The notes: generated by a model from the letters alone, not told the origin. DNA of 64,000 nucleotides from Paraburkholderia nodosa (GCF_001718195.1 NZ_MCNV01000002.1:1-64000); one strand, 5' to 3'; positions 34,259 through 44,498 are shown, counted from the first letter of the stretch. Made by a program: numbers and translations.

Positions 34259-35155
34259 ATGGCAAACGAGCAAATGCTGGCGCAGATGCGCGACAAACCG
34301 GGCTTCATCGCCGCGCTGGACCAGAGCGGCGGTTCGACGCCTGGCGCGCTGCGCCAGTACGGCATCCCCGAAAGCGCGTATAGCGGCGACGCCGAAATGT
34401 TTCGCCTCATCCACGAAATGCGGGTGCGCATCGTCAGCGCCCCCGCATTCACGGGCGAGAAGGTGATTGGCGCGATCCTGTTCGAGGCGACCATGGACGG
34501 CCGGGCGCAAGGCAAGCCGGTGCCCGACTTCCTCTGGAACGAACGCCGCGTCGTGCCGTTCCTCAAGGTCGACAAGGGGCTGGAGGCCGAGTCCGACGGC
34601 GTGCGCCTCATGAAGCCGATTCCGGGCCTGGACGCCCTGCTCGAACGTGCGGTGACGGCCGGCATTTTCGGCACCAAGATGCGCTCGGTGATCGAGCACG
34701 CTTCGCCTTCCGGCATCGCTTCCATCGCCGCGCAGCAGTTCGCATTCGGCGCGCAGATTTCCGCGCACGGACTCGTGCCGATCCTCGAGCCCGAAGTCTC
34801 CATCAAGGCCCCCGACAAGGCCAAGGCCGAGAAGCTGTTGCGCGACGAACTGCTCAAAGGGCTCGACGCGCTGCCCGCCTCGCAGAACGTGATGATCAAG
34901 CTCACGATTCCCGATACGCCCGACTTCTACCTGCCGCTCATCGAACATCCGCGCGTGGTGCGCGTGGTGGCGCTCTCGGGCGGCTACTCGCGTACTGACG
35001 CGTGCGAGCGTCTCGCCAAAAACCATCGCATGATTGCAAGCTTTTCGCGCGCGCTGATCAACGACCTCACGAAGTCGATGAGCGACGCCGAGTTCGATGC
35101 CGCGCTCGCCGCGAGCATCGACGAAATCTGGAAGGCTTCGGTGCGGAAGGACTGA
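34259..35155 (+). CDS. Class I fructose-bisphosphate aldolase
   Basis: This 298-residue Schiff-base aldolase is of the single-domain class I type found in some bacteria. It opens MANEQMLAQMRDKPGFIAAL with LDQSGGSTPGALRQYG. Active-site segments include FLKVDKGLE, GTKMRSVI, LVPILEPEVSIK (Glu-x-Glu) and the lysine in VMIKLTIP that forms the Schiff base. It cleaves fructose-1,6-bisphosphate to DHAP and glyceraldehyde-3-phosphate. I chose the ATG at 34259, with GGGAGA upstream; the frame stays open far upstream but only as a shadow of the MocR gene. The 197 bp ahead hold no gene. Confidence 0.92.
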   Translation: MANEQMLAQMRDKPGFIAALDQSGGSTPGALRQYGIPESAYSGDAEMFRLIHEMRVRIVSAPAFTGEKVIGAILFEATMDGRAQGKPVPDFLWNERRVVPFLKVDKGLEAESDGVRLMKPIPGLDALLERAVTAGIFGTKMRSVIEHASPSGIASIAAQQFAFGAQISAHGLVPILEPEVSIKAPDKAKAEKLLRDELLKGLDALPASQNVMIKLTIPDTPDFYLPLIEHPRVVRVVALSGGYSRTDACERLAKNHRMIASFSRALINDLTKSMSDAEFDAALAASIDEIWKASVRKD

Positions 35156-35183
35156 ACCCGGCCTGAACTCGGCCTCAAGCCGC

Positions 35184-35204
35184 GCCGGGCGCCGGGCGCC
35201 GGGC
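35184..35204. repeat. Three tandem GCCGGGC units downstream of the aldolase gene
   Basis: GCCGGGC is repeated head to tail three times at 35184-35204, then GCGCCCGGC follows at 35209-35217. The array can fold back on that copy into GC-rich hairpins, so it may act as a terminator for the aldolase transcript, though no T-run follows. Copy number could vary between strains. Confidence 0.5.
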
Positions 35205-35316
35205 GCCGCGCCCGGCACGACACCGGTCAGGGATGTGAAAACGGGATGACACGCAGCCGGCCTCATTAATCGGGGCCGGTTATACTTGCGCCTTCTTTTT
35301 CTCCTATGCACCGGCC

Positions 35317-36054
35317 ATGAGGCAGTTCCTCTGCCTGCTCGTCCTGTTGCCGGGCCTCGTGCAGACCGCGGCCGCGCAGGCGCAGCAGCAGGCGCCCGCT
35401 AGCGACGTCGTCGGCGCATCGGCTGCGAGCGAGGTTGCTCCCGCAAGCTCCAGCGCCATGTCCGGCGCGGTTTCGAAATACCTCACGCAAAAGTTCGGTA
35501 TCGCGAAAGGGAAAGCGGCGCAAATCTCGCAAGCCGTCACGGGCGCCGCCGAGAAATATTCGCTGCCGCCTGCAGTGCTGCTCGCCATCATCTCGATCGA
35601 GTCGCGCTTTCGCGAGAAGGCGCACGGCGCGAATGGCGCGACCGGACTCATGCAGGTCGTGCCGTCGGCGCATCGCAATCTCCTGCACAACAAGGATCTC
35701 ACCGACCCCGAGGTCAACATCGACGTGGGCTCGTCGATCCTCTATGGCTACCAGCGGGCTGCCGGCGGCGACCTCAATGCCGCGATGAAGAACTATGGCG
35801 GATCGAAGGCCTATGCGGAAAAGATCCGCACGCGCGCCGTGGAGTTCAGCCGGGTGCTCGACACCGCTAGCACGCCGGCCGCGAGCGATGCGCGGGCGAG
35901 CGTCGGGCTGGCGGCATCGGCGGCTTCCGCCTTTGCGGCTGCGGCGGCAACGGCCGCGATCGGCGCATCCGGCCCTGCTGCAGCACCCTCCGCGACATCG
36001 GCGGCCTCCGCGCAGGCTGCCGCGCAAGGCACCGCTTCGGCCAGCGCGCGCTAA
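35317..36054 (+). CDS. Lytic murein transglycosylase (SLT domain)
   Basis: This 245-residue exported protein has a signal peptide ending QTAAAQA and a lysozyme-like SLT domain at about 60-180. The catalytic Glu is in LAIISIESRFREKA, with GANGATGLMQVVPSAH and MKNYGGSKAYAEKI completing the family signature. It cleaves glycan strands between MurNAc and GlcNAc. The last about 65 residues are almost only Ala, Ser, Thr, Gly and Pro, a low-complexity tail. It stands alone; a hairpin terminator lies 150 bp downstream. Confidence 0.88.
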   Translation: MRQFLCLLVLLPGLVQTAAAQAQQQAPASDVVGASAASEVAPASSSAMSGAVSKYLTQKFGIAKGKAAQISQAVTGAAEKYSLPPAVLLAIISIESRFREKAHGANGATGLMQVVPSAHRNLLHNKDLTDPEVNIDVGSSILYGYQRAAGGDLNAAMKNYGGSKAYAEKIRTRAVEFSRVLDTASTPAASDARASVGLAASAASAFAAAAATAAIGASGPAAAPSATSAASAQAAAQGTASASAR

Positions 36055-36202
36055 CACTGCTACCTGCTTCGCTCAGGCTGCCTCGCGTGCGATCGGCGGC
36101 CATGCGATGCGCATCGAAAGCACCCGAGTTCCCGATACGAAGGCCGACGTGCGCGCCGAAGGTTGCGCGCGCATCGATCGGCAGCGCCTCGCCAGACGTG
36201 CG

Positions 36203-36240
36203 AACGCCCCTCGCGCGGCGGTGCCGCGAGAGGGGCGTTT
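36203..36240. terminator. Hairpin terminator between convergent transglycosylase and proQ genes
   Basis: AACGCCCCTCGCG (36203-36215) pairs with CGCGAGAGGGGCGTT (36225-36239), with a small bulge, around a 9-base loop. A short T-run follows on the plus strand and an A-run precedes, so it can serve both convergent genes. Confidence 0.75.
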
Positions 36241-36267
36241 CGACGAGGGAACTTCCGGCGCGCGGGC

Positions 36268-37218
36268 TCAGGCGCCGCTTGCGGGCGTCTCGCCGTTTTC
36301 CGGTTGCTGTACCGCGGCTTCCGGCGCGCTGGACGGGCCTTGCGGCTCTACGCTCTGGGCTTCGAGCTGGGGCGCGGGTTCGGTCTTCGCCTCGGCCTTG
36401 GCTTCTGTCTTGACCTCCGGCTGGGCGTTGCCCTCTTCGCGCGCCTTGGCTTGCGCCTCGGCCTTGGCCTTCTGACGCGCCAGCGCCGCATTTGCGCGGC
36501 CGACGTGCGACGGGTCGATGCCCGGACCTTCCGAAGCCGTGCCGTCGAGTTCGTAGCGCGAGCCGCCTGCGGCCACGCGCTCGTGATAGCGCGGATGGTT
36601 CACATGGCGCTTGAGCACGGCGACGATCATCGTGCGCTCGTACTCGGGGTGACGCGCGACGAGGTCCTCGGCCACGCCGATCTTGAGCGGCAAACGGTCG
36701 CGGAAAGCCGGGTAGTGCTTCGCGAACACATTCCAGACCGTGTTCAACTGGCGATTGCGCTCGATGCGCGCCTTTTCGGCCTCGCTCAGATTCGCGGCCG
36801 GCGGCTGCTGGGGACGCGCCGGACGGCGGCGTTGCTGCTGCCCGGAACGCTCGGCCGCCTCAGGTCCGCGGGCCGGCTTCGGCTGCTGCGGCCGGCGCGG
36901 CTGCTGCGCGCGCTGCCCCTGCTCACCTTGATTCTGCTCCTGCGCTCGCGCGCCCTGAGGCCGGCCATGGCGCGAGCGCGCACGCTCGTCCTTGCCGCCG
37001 GCTGCGCCAGCAGCCGCCGAACCCTCTCTCGGCGCACGCGGGCCCTTCGGGGCGTGCGAGCCGCCATGGCCCTTCGCGCCCTTGTGAGCGGGCTTGCCTT
37101 GCGATTTTTGCGCCTGTTCTTCGGCTGGCTGGCCTGAGCCGCCCCCCATGCTCTTCTTGATCTCAAGAAGACCTTCCTTGAAGCTCAGGGTACGGCGTTG
37201 TTGCGATGCGGCTTTCAC
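36268..37218 (-). CDS. proQ: ProQ/FinO-domain RNA chaperone with long disordered tails
   Basis: This 316-residue protein has its ProQ/FinO RNA-binding domain in the middle (about 140-230: ARIERNRQLNTVWNVFAKHY, LPLKIGVAEDLVARHPEYER, MIVAVLKRHVNHPRYHERV). FinO-domain proteins bind structured small RNAs and mRNA 3' ends. The first about 130 residues are very rich in Gly, Arg, Lys, Gln and Pro; the last about 80 are Ala/Glu/Lys/Gln repeats. Both flanks look disordered, the N-terminal one basic enough to bind RNA by itself. E. coli ProQ (232 residues) has its domain at the N-terminus, so this is an inverted layout. It is divergent from the SDR gene. Confidence 0.88.
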   Translation of the reverse strand: MKAASQQRRTLSFKEGLLEIKKSMGGGSGQPAEEQAQKSQGKPAHKGAKGHGGSHAPKGPRAPREGSAAAGAAGGKDERARSRHGRPQGARAQEQNQGEQGQRAQQPRRPQQPKPARGPEAAERSGQQQRRRPARPQQPPAANLSEAEKARIERNRQLNTVWNVFAKHYPAFRDRLPLKIGVAEDLVARHPEYERTMIVAVLKRHVNHPRYHERVAAGGSRYELDGTASEGPGIDPSHVGRANAALARQKAKAEAQAKAREEGNAQPEVKTEAKAEAKTEPAPQLEAQSVEPQGPSSAPEAAVQQPENGETPASGA

Positions 37219-37427
37219 GTCCAGATCTCTTCCATATGGAACCGGACGCTATGATACCGAAAACACGGCCGATCCAACCGGGCAATCGTTTGTTGCGCCC
37301 CGTTTCGCGTCCGCCGTCGTGTGCCGCGCCACACCGCGACTACATGCGGCGCGCGGCAAAATCCCTCGATTTCATGCATCGACACCTTGCGCACGCAAGG
37401 ATCGCATCCCTTTATCATCACGACACC

Positions 37428-38204
37428 ATGACGATTTCGACATCCGCCCCCCGTTCCACCATTCGCGCCATCGTGACCGGCCATACGCGCGGATTGGGTG
37501 CGGCGCTCGCGCAATCGCTGCTGCAACGGGACATCGAGGTGCTCGGCCTCGGCCGTGGCGCGCATGCGGAACTGGCTTCCCGCCATCCGGAACGGTTCGC
37601 CGAGGCCGTCGTGGACCTCGCCGATCCCGCCGCACTCGAACGCTGGCTGGCGGGCGACACGCTCGATGCGTTCGCGCTCGGCGCGCAGTGCGTGCTGCTC
37701 TTCAACAACGCGGGCAGCGTCGAGCCGATTGCCCCGCTCGGCGCGCAGGACCCGCTCGCCATCGCACGCGCCGTGACGCTCAACGTGGCAGCGCCGTTGA
37801 TGCTCGCGAATGCGCTCGCCGCCACGTCTGCGCCCGGCGCGAGCGCATCACGACGCATCGTGCATATTTCGAGCGGCGCCGCGCGCAACGCGTATGCGGG
37901 CTGGAGCGTGTATTGCGCGACCAAGGCCGCGCTCGACCACCACGCGCGCGCCGTCGCCCTCGATGCGCCGGCCGGCCTGCGCATTTGCAGCATCGCACCT
38001 GGCGTGATCGATACCGGCATGCAAAAGATGATCCGCGCGACGAGCGTCGACCAGTTCCCGATGCGCGAGCGCTTCGAACAGCTCAAGCAGAACGGTTTGC
38101 TGTCCACGCCCGAAGCGGCCGCGCAACAATTGATCGACTATGCGTTGAGCGATGCCTTCGGCTCGTTGCCCGTCACTGATGTGCGCGAACTTGGCAAGGC
38201 GTGA
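37428..38204 (+). CDS. Short-chain dehydrogenase/reductase
   Basis: This 258-residue cytoplasmic oxidoreductase has the classical SDR fold: TGHTRGLGAALAQ (cofactor loop), LLFNNAGSVEP (NNAG), ISSGAARNAYAGWSVYCATKAA (Ser, Tyr-x-x-x-Lys). Arg-rich residues after the first strand suggest NADP. The overall pattern resembles benzil-reductase/sepiapterin-reductase-like SDRs, but the substrate cannot be named. I chose the ATG at 37428; the open frame reaches back to 37206 without family similarity. The neighbours give no functional hint. Confidence 0.82.
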   Translation: MTISTSAPRSTIRAIVTGHTRGLGAALAQSLLQRDIEVLGLGRGAHAELASRHPERFAEAVVDLADPAALERWLAGDTLDAFALGAQCVLLFNNAGSVEPIAPLGAQDPLAIARAVTLNVAAPLMLANALAATSAPGASASRRIVHISSGAARNAYAGWSVYCATKAALDHHARAVALDAPAGLRICSIAPGVIDTGMQKMIRATSVDQFPMRERFEQLKQNGLLSTPEAAAQQLIDYALSDAFGSLPVTDVRELGKA

Positions 38205-38237
38205 GCGCGTCGTGCGTTGAATCGTTGCCGTCGCGCT

Positions 38238-39326
38238 TCACGTAAGCGCGACGCGCGGCCGTACCGCTTTCAGGCGCCGCATGCCACCCGCGAGCGCGAG
38301 CAATGCGCCGACCGCGAGCACGTCGCCCGCGAGCCGTGCGGGCAACGAAGCGGTGACATGCGTTGCACGCAGCAGCGTGTCGATGACGTTCGAAGCCACC
38401 GCGCCCCCCACGAAACAGACGAGGCCCTGCTGCCCCACGGTGACGACGGCCGGCAGCCGCTGCGCAAGCCACGCTATCCAGCCCTTGCGCACCGCCTGCG
38501 CGGCGAGCCACGCCACGGCGGCGAAGTTCACGATGCGCACGCTCGCGAGATTCTGCTTCATGTAGCCAGGCTGAGGGTCCAGATCGGCGAACAACTGGAT
38601 GAACGCGAACGTGGCGACGAGCACCAGCGCGAACGCTGTCAACGCGCGGCCCGTCCAGGAGACCTGGAACGCACGCGACACCGGATAGATGCGGCATAGC
38701 AGCCCCAGCATGAACATGGCCTGCCAGGCAAACGGGTTGAACGGCCAGATGGCGCCGGGCGCGGTAGGCAAATACCCCACGAGCCAGCACCCGCCGAACC
38801 ACAGCACGAAGCTGCCCACGAGCACGAGATCGGGCGAGCGGCGCGCAAGTGGCATCACGAATGGCAGGAGCATCACGAGCACGATGTACATGGGCAGGAC
38901 GCCGGCCAGATACGGCTGGTCGCGAAACACCGCGATATTGGCGAGCATCGTGAACGGCTGCGCGGCGAAGCGCAGATAACCCGACTCTGCGACCAGCGGC
39001 GAATCCACCCGCATCGTTACCGCGGCGGCGCCCGACAGCAGCATGAGCGCAGCGGTGCACAGGTAGGCGGCGTAGATCTCGCGCCCGCGACGCCAGAAGC
39101 GCCGGTTGGCCGCGCCCTCGCCCTTGCGTCCGGCAATGGCGAGCCAACTCGCCGCGCATACATAGCCGCTCACGAACACGAACACTTCCGCGGAGTCGCA
39201 GAACGCGAAGTTGTGCAGCATCGCATGCGAAAGCACGCTGGAAGGAATGTGATCGAGCGCGATGGAAATCAAAGCGAAACCCCGGAAAAAGTCGATTTCG
39301 ATCGATCGCTTCGCTGTCTGACTCAT
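38238..39326 (-). CDS. OpgC-domain membrane protein
   Basis: This 362-residue integral membrane protein has about ten membrane segments and the OpgC/acyltransferase-like start EIDFFRGFALISIALDHIP. EVFVFVSGYVCAASW and WPFNPFAWQAMFMLGLL are further family stretches. OpgC adds succinyl groups to periplasmic glucans in proteobacteria; many paralogues act on other glycans. No glucan synthesis gene (opgG/opgH) is adjacent, so the substrate is open. Its 3' end converges on the SDR gene with a 33-bp gap. Confidence 0.82.
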   Translation of the reverse strand: MSQTAKRSIEIDFFRGFALISIALDHIPSSVLSHAMLHNFAFCDSAEVFVFVSGYVCAASWLAIAGRKGEGAANRRFWRRGREIYAAYLCTAALMLLSGAAAVTMRVDSPLVAESGYLRFAAQPFTMLANIAVFRDQPYLAGVLPMYIVLVMLLPFVMPLARRSPDLVLVGSFVLWFGGCWLVGYLPTAPGAIWPFNPFAWQAMFMLGLLCRIYPVSRAFQVSWTGRALTAFALVLVATFAFIQLFADLDPQPGYMKQNLASVRIVNFAAVAWLAAQAVRKGWIAWLAQRLPAVVTVGQQGLVCFVGGAVASNVIDTLLRATHVTASLPARLAGDVLAVGALLALAGGMRRLKAVRPRVALT

Positions 39327-39841
39327 GGGTGACGACTCCCGTTCGTGTCGAAGATTACGATTGAAGGGGTGCGCGACTTCGATTCGATGAAGCTGTCAGC
39401 TTTACGGCTATTTTTGTAAGGATGCCTGATCGATTCATGGCCACACGCGCAACGCATGAAAGGGTTCCGTAAAAGGCTGCGCCGGAGCGCCGCCTCACCA
39501 AGCGACTTTAATGCCAGCTCCACGCGCAATGGGCCTGCGTAACCCATGGTAAGCATTTCGCCCACTTCACGGTTGCACGCAGTCGCGCGCGCAGCCCCGG
39601 ACGGTGCGCGCCATGCACACGGAATCGGCGTCCGCCCGTTTCTGGTGCCACATCCCATGGCGTCCCGGCGTCTGCACCGTCGCGGCATTTGGGCCGTCGC
39701 GTCTCGTGGAAAGGCGCACGAAAGCCTGCGTGTTCCCTTTGCTTGCGTCATTGGCGAGTTGACGCCGCGCCGCACCAAGGGTTCCACAAATATTCAGATG
39801 TTTCGCCGCTGCGCCCAGGGCCATCCCGCCCTCGCTCGCAT
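39327..39841. other. Long intergenic stretch upstream of the aromatic-CoA operon
   Basis: About 515 bp separate the starts of the divergent OpgC-like gene and the aromatic operon. Open frames on both strands have no recognisable similarity and lack good start sites. The sequence is less GC-rich than its flanks in the part next to the OpgC-like gene, as expected for promoter DNA. I see no gene or obvious RNA structure. Confidence 0.45.
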
Positions 39842-39863
39842 ATTACTTGACACCTAAAGTAAT
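39842..39863. promoter_or_regulatory. Inverted repeat upstream of the aromatic-CoA operon, likely MarR operator
   Basis: ATTACTT (39842-39848) and AAGTAAT (39857-39863) form a perfect 7-bp inverted repeat with an 8-bp spacer, 41 bp before the first start codon. AT-rich inverted repeats of about 20 bp are usual for MarR-family regulators, and the operon itself encodes one. TTGACA at 39847-39852 lies inside the repeat and could be the -35 element. Confidence 0.65.
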
Positions 39864-39904
39864 TGAACCTACATTGGCCTTGCAGACTGAACGAAGGAGC
39901 GAGC

Positions 39905-42265
39905 ATGCGCATTGTTTGCATGGGTGGCGGGCCCGCAGGCCTCTATTTCGGCCTTTTGATGAAGCGCCGTCACCCCGACTACGAAATCGCCGTAATCGAA
40001 CGGAACCGCCCGTACGACACGTTCGGCTGGGGCGTGGTGTTCTCGGACCAGACGCTGGGCAACCTGCGCGCGGCCGACCCCGAAAGCGCGGACGAAATTC
40101 TCGACGCCTTCAATCATTGGGACGACATCGAGATTCACTTTCGCGGCAGCGCAATCCGCTCGTCGGGCCATGGCTTCTGCGGCATTGGCCGCAAGCGTCT
40201 GCTCAACATCCTGCAGGCGCGCTGCGAGGCGCTCGGTGTGAAGCTCGTATTCGAATCGCAGATCACCGACGACGACGTCGCCCACGCGGACCTCATCATT
40301 GCGAGCGACGGCCTGAACAGCGCCACGCGCCAGAAGTACGCCGCCACGTATCAGCCGGATATCGATTTGCGCAACTGCCGCTTCGTCTGGCTCGGCACAT
40401 CGAAACTCTTCGACGCGTTCACGTTCGCGTTCGAAGAAACCGAATGGGGCTGGTTCCAGGCGCACGCCTACCGCTTCGACGACAACACGTCGACGTTCAT
40501 CGTCGAAACGCCCGATCAGGTGTGGCGCGCAGCCGGCCTCGACACCATGAGCAAGGAAGACAGCATCGCGTTCTGCGAGAAGCTGTTCGCGCGTTATCTC
40601 GACGGCCACGCGCTGCGCTCGAACGCGTCGCACATGCGCGGCTCGTCGCAATGGATCCGCTTTCCCCGCGTGGTCAATCGCGAATGGGTGCACTGGAAAA
40701 CCGCGGCCGACGGTAAGCAAACGCCTGTCGTGCTGATGGGCGACGCGGCGCACACCGCGCACTTCTCGATCGGCTCGGGCACGAAGCTCGCGCTCGAAGA
40801 CGCGATCGAACTCACCAACAGCATGCAAGCGCATCCCGGCGATCTGCGCGCGGCGCTCACGCACTACACGAACGTGCGTAGCGTGGACGTCCTGCGCATT
40901 CAGAACGCCGCGCGCAATTCCACGGAGTGGTTCGAGCACGTGGACCGCTACGCGAAGTTCGATCCGGAGCAGTTCGCCTATTCGCTGCTCACGCGCTCGC
41001 AGCGCATCTCGCACGAGAATCTGCGCGAGCGCGACGCGCATTATCTGTCCGGCTTCGAAACGTGGCTCGCGCAACGCGCGGGTGGCGAGGCGCGCGCCGT
41101 GCCGCCCATGTTCACGCCTTTTACGGTGCGTGGCGTGACGTTGAAAAACCGCGTGATCGTCTCGCCGATGGCGCAGTACTCCGCCCATGACGGCGTGGCC
41201 GGCGACTATCACCTCATGCATCTGGGCGCGCGCGCCATGGGCGGCGCCGCGCTCGTGATGACCGAAATGACCTGCGTCTCCCCCGAGGCCCGCATCACGC
41301 CCGCGTGCCCCGGCATGTATGCGCCCGAGCATCTGCAGGCGTGGAAGCGCATCGTCGATTTCGTGCATGCGAACTCGGACGCGAAAATCGGCATGCAGCT
41401 CGGCCATTCCGGCGCCAAGGGCTCGACGCGCGTGGCATGGGAAGGCATCGACCAGCCGCTCGACGACGGCAACTGGCCGCTCGTCTCCGCTTCGCCGCAG
41501 CAATATCTGCGCGGTGTGAGCCAGTGGTCGCATGAAGCGAGCACCCAGGAACTGCGCGACATCGAGGCGCAATTCGTCCAAGCCACGCAAATGGCAGACG
41601 AAGCGGGCTTCGACTGGCTCGAATTGCACTGCGCGCACGGCTATCTGCTTTCCAGCTTCCTCTCGCCGCTCACGAACCAGCGCACCGACGAGTTCGGCGG
41701 ATCGATCGAAAACCGGCTGCGTTATCCGCTCGAGGTTTTCAAGGCGATGCGCGCGGTCTGGCCGGAAAACAAGCCCATTTCAGTACGCGTCTCGGCACAC
41801 GACTGGGTGGAAGGCGGCAACACGCCCGACGACGCCATCGAAATCGCGCGCGCGTTCAAGGCGGCAGGCGCGGACATGATCGACGTTTCGTCGGGCCAGG
41901 TGAGCAAGGAAGAAAAACCCGTCTTCGGCCGCATGTTCCAGACGCCTTTCGCCGACCGCATCCGCAACGAAGCGGGCATCGCGACGATCGCCGTCGGGGC
42001 GATTTCCGAAGCGGATCACGTGAACGGCATCATCGCTGCCGGTCGCGCCGACCTGTGCGCCGTGGCGCGGCCGCACCTGGCCAACCCCTCGTGGACGCTC
42101 ACCGAAGCGGCGCGCATCGGCTATCTCGACATCAAGTGGCCGAACCAGTACATGGCGGCCAAGACCCAACTCGAACGCAACATCGAGCGCGAACGCGCCG
42201 CAGCGGCAGCCGCGGCCGGCCTGTCGCCGATCGAGCGTGCGCAACGCGCCGAAGGAACCGTGTGA
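39905..42265 (+). CDS. 2-aminobenzoyl-CoA (or salicylyl-CoA) monooxygenase/reductase, two-domain flavoenzyme
   Basis: This 786-residue enzyme fuses two flavoprotein domains. Residues 1 to about 380 form a salicylate-hydroxylase-type FAD monooxygenase ([37 protein letters not shown]). Residues about 400-760 form an Old Yellow Enzyme-type FMN reductase ([37 protein letters not shown]). This layout matches 2-aminobenzoyl-CoA monooxygenase/reductase of Azoarcus evansii, which hydroxylates and then reduces the ring, and enzymes annotated as salicylyl-CoA 5-hydroxylase. The CoA ligase at the operon end supports a CoA-thioester substrate. AAGGAGCG precedes the ATG. The next gene starts 2 bp after the stop. 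Confidence 0.88.
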   Translation: MRIVCMGGGPAGLYFGLLMKRRHPDYEIAVIERNRPYDTFGWGVVFSDQTLGNLRAADPESADEILDAFNHWDDIEIHFRGSAIRSSGHGFCGIGRKRLLNILQARCEALGVKLVFESQITDDDVAHADLIIASDGLNSATRQKYAATYQPDIDLRNCRFVWLGTSKLFDAFTFAFEETEWGWFQAHAYRFDDNTSTFIVETPDQVWRAAGLDTMSKEDSIAFCEKLFARYLDGHALRSNASHMRGSSQWIRFPRVVNREWVHWKTAADGKQTPVVLMGDAAHTAHFSIGSGTKLALEDAIELTNSMQAHPGDLRAALTHYTNVRSVDVLRIQNAARNSTEWFEHVDRYAKFDPEQFAYSLLTRSQRISHENLRERDAHYLSGFETWLAQRAGGEARAVPPMFTPFTVRGVTLKNRVIVSPMAQYSAHDGVAGDYHLMHLGARAMGGAALVMTEMTCVSPEARITPACPGMYAPEHLQAWKRIVDFVHANSDAKIGMQLGHSGAKGSTRVAWEGIDQPLDDGNWPLVSASPQQYLRGVSQWSHEASTQELRDIEAQFVQATQMADEAGFDWLELHCAHGYLLSSFLSPLTNQRTDEFGGSIENRLRYPLEVFKAMRAVWPENKPISVRVSAHDWVEGGNTPDDAIEIARAFKAAGADMIDVSSGQVSKEEKPVFGRMFQTPFADRIRNEAGIATIAVGAISEADHVNGIIAAGRADLCAVARPHLANPSWTLTEAARIGYLDIKWPNQYMAAKTQLERNIERERAAAAAAAGLSPIERAQRAEGTV

Positions 42266-42267
42266 GC

Positions 42268-43047
42268 ATGAACCAGGCAATCCTGAACGATCGTCATGCC
42301 GTCGTGACCGGCGGCGGCAGCGGCATCGGCGCGGCGACTGCCGCCGCGCTCCTGCATGCCGGTGCGCGCGTCACACTGATGGGCCGTGACGCCACGCGGC
42401 TCGACGCCCAGCGTGCCGCGCTCGGCGGCGGCGAGAACGTGGCTTGCGTGAGCGTCGATATCACCGACGAAGACGCCGTAAACGCCGCGTTCGTGCATGC
42501 GGCGCAATCGCTCGGCGCCGTCGATATCCTCGTGAACAACGCGGGCCAGGCTCAGGCCGCGCCGTTCACACAAACCGACCTCGCGCTGTGGAAGCGCATG
42601 CTCGACGTGAATCTCACCGGCGCGTTTCTGTGCACGCGCGCGGTGCTGCCCGGCATGCTCGCGCGCAAAGCCGGACGCATCGTCAATGTCGCGAGCACGG
42701 CGGGCCAGGTCGGCTATCCGTATGTCGCCGCCTATTGCGCCTCGAAACATGGCGTGATCGGCTTGACGCGCGCGCTTGCGCTCGAAGTGGCCACCCAGGG
42801 CGTAACCGTGAACGCCGTGTGCCCCGGCTACACGGAAACGGAACTGCTGCAGGCGTCGCTCGAACAGATCACGCGCAAGACTTCGCGCAGCGAAGCCGAG
42901 GCGCGCAGCATTCTCGTGCGCCACAACCCGCAGCAGCGTTTCGTCACGCCGGAAGAAGTCGCCAACGCCGTACTGTGGCTTTGCGCGCCTGGATCGCCCG
43001 CGATCACGGGCCAGTCCCTATCCGTTTCCGGTGGAGAAATCACATGA
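42268..43047 (+). CDS. Short-chain dehydrogenase/reductase of the aromatic-CoA operon
   Basis: This 259-residue classical SDR has [25 protein letters not shown], and [22 protein letters not shown] with the catalytic Ser, Tyr and Lys. It resembles 3-hydroxyacyl-CoA dehydrogenases of the FabG/HSD10 type and probably oxidises or reduces a hydroxyl group on the alicyclic CoA intermediate. A GTG six bases upstream of the ATG is an alternative start that overlaps the previous stop codon. Its own stop overlaps the MarR start by 4 bp. Confidence 0.88.
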   Translation: MNQAILNDRHAVVTGGGSGIGAATAAALLHAGARVTLMGRDATRLDAQRAALGGGENVACVSVDITDEDAVNAAFVHAAQSLGAVDILVNNAGQAQAAPFTQTDLALWKRMLDVNLTGAFLCTRAVLPGMLARKAGRIVNVASTAGQVGYPYVAAYCASKHGVIGLTRALALEVATQGVTVNAVCPGYTETELLQASLEQITRKTSRSEAEARSILVRHNPQQRFVTPEEVANAVLWLCAPGSPAITGQSLSVSGGEIT

Positions 43048-43607
43048 CATCGCCCGCATCCACGCGCAAGAACGCCACCGCGAAGGCCGCAACGAAAGCG
43101 CCGCGCAAGGGCGTCGAAAAGCCGGCGGAGAATGTCGTCGACATGGAAATGAGCACGGGCGCCGACAGCCACATGGGCCTGCGCCTGTGGCTGCGCCTGC
43201 TCACCACGACGAACCTCGTGCAGGCCGAATTGCGCCGCCGCCTGCGCGTCGAGTTCGACACGACGCTGCCGCGCTTCGACCTGATGGCGCAGCTCGAGCG
43301 CCACCCCGAAGGTCTGCGCATGACGGAACTCTCGCGCCGCCTGATGGTGACGGGCGGCAACGTCACGGGCATAACCGATCAGCTCGAAAAGGAAGGCCTC
43401 GTCGTACGCGACGTGGCCCCCGACGACCGGCGCGCCTTCGTGGTGCGCCTCACGCCCGAGGGCCGCGCCCTGTTCGACCGCATGGCGGCCGCGCACGAGC
43501 AATGGGTGGTGGAACTGTTCGGCGGCCTCTCGCTCGACGAGAAGTCGAAGATGCACGAGCGGCTCGGCAAGCTCAAACAGCATCTGCGCAACGGGCTCGA
43601 AAGCTGA
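43044..43607 (+). CDS. MarR-family regulator of the aromatic-CoA operon
   Basis: This 187-residue winged-helix regulator has an about 45-residue Lys/Ala-rich N-terminal extension before the MarR core. Recognition region: [31 protein letters not shown], followed by wing residues [11 protein letters not shown]. Its position inside the operon, start overlapping the SDR stop (ATGA) and GGTGGAG upstream, argues that it autoregulates the whole unit. MarR proteins in aromatic pathways often respond to the CoA-thioester intermediate. The basic extension could add DNA contacts. Confidence 0.88.
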   Translation: MTSPASTRKNATAKAATKAPRKGVEKPAENVVDMEMSTGADSHMGLRLWLRLLTTTNLVQAELRRRLRVEFDTTLPRFDLMAQLERHPEGLRMTELSRRLMVTGGNVTGITDQLEKEGLVVRDVAPDDRRAFVVRLTPEGRALFDRMAAAHEQWVVELFGGLSLDEKSKMHERLGKLKQHLRNGLES

Positions 43608-43642
43608 TCACACTGAAATTGCAAAGATCCGGGAGACATATC

Positions 43643-44497
43643 TTGACGACACGTTCCAGCGCCGAAGCGCTCTTCGCGGGCAACCGCCTCACGCTTGCCG
43701 GTTATGAGGCGCAACATTTCGGCTGGTCGGTTCAAGGCCGCGTCGCAAGCATCACGCTGAACCGCCCCGAACGCAAGAATCCGCTCACGTTCGAATCGTA
43801 TGCGGAACTACGCGATCTGTTTCGCCAGCTCGCCTATGCGACGGACGTGAAGGCCATCGTGCTGCATGGCGCGGGCGAAAACTTCTGCTCGGGCGGCGAC
43901 GTTCACGACATCATCGCGCCGCTCATCGATCTGCCGATGCCCGAACTGCTGATGTTCACGCGCATGACCGGCGACCTCGTGAAAGCCATGCGCCACTGCC
44001 CGCAGCCGATCATCGCCGCCGTGGACGGCGTCTGCGCCGGAGCGGGCGCGATTCTCGCCATGGCCTCCGACATGCGCTACGCCACCGCGCGCAGCAAGCT
44101 CGCGTTCCTTTTCACGCGCGTGGGGCTCGCGGGCTGCGACATGGGCGCGTGCGCGATCCTGCCACGCATCATCGGTCAGGGCCGCGCAGCCGAGCTGCTT
44201 TACACGGGCCGCTCCGCGAGCGGAGAAGAAGGCCACGCATGGGGCTTCTACAACCGCATTTGCGAGCCCGAAATGCTGCTCGCCGATGCACAGAAACTCG
44301 CCGCCGATCTCGCCTCCGGTCCGACCTTTGCGCACGGCATCACCAAGACGATGCTGCATCAGGAATGGACCATGAGCATCGACGAGGCCATCGAGTCCGA
44401 AGCGCAGGCGCAGGCGATCTGCATGGCCACGCGCGATTTCGGCCGCGCCTATGAGGCGTTCGCGGCCAAAACGCGCCCGGTTTTCGAAGGGGATTGA
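43643..44497 (+). CDS. Enoyl-CoA hydratase/isomerase family protein
   Basis: This 284-residue crotonase-fold protein has [20 protein letters not shown], the oxyanion-hole stretches [18 protein letters not shown] and [18 protein letters not shown], and [17 protein letters not shown]. It probably hydrates or opens the ring of an alicyclic enoyl-CoA. No ATG fits; I chose the TTG at 43643, which has GGGAGA 7 bp upstream and starts a residue before the family begins. Use of TTG may limit its translation. The stop is 1 bp before the next gene's TTG start. Confidence 0.85.
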   Translation: MTTRSSAEALFAGNRLTLAGYEAQHFGWSVQGRVASITLNRPERKNPLTFESYAELRDLFRQLAYATDVKAIVLHGAGENFCSGGDVHDIIAPLIDLPMPELLMFTRMTGDLVKAMRHCPQPIIAAVDGVCAGAGAILAMASDMRYATARSKLAFLFTRVGLAGCDMGACAILPRIIGQGRAAELLYTGRSASGEEGHAWGFYNRICEPEMLLADAQKLAADLASGPTFAHGITKTMLHQEWTMSIDEAIESEAQAQAICMATRDFGRAYEAFAAKTRPVFEGD

Positions 44498-44498
44498 A

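Noticed and set aside
39323..39787. Open frame upstream of the aromatic operon (minus strand)
   Set aside because: No similarity, no ribosome binding site and no signal or domain. It lies in likely promoter DNA, so I did not call a gene.
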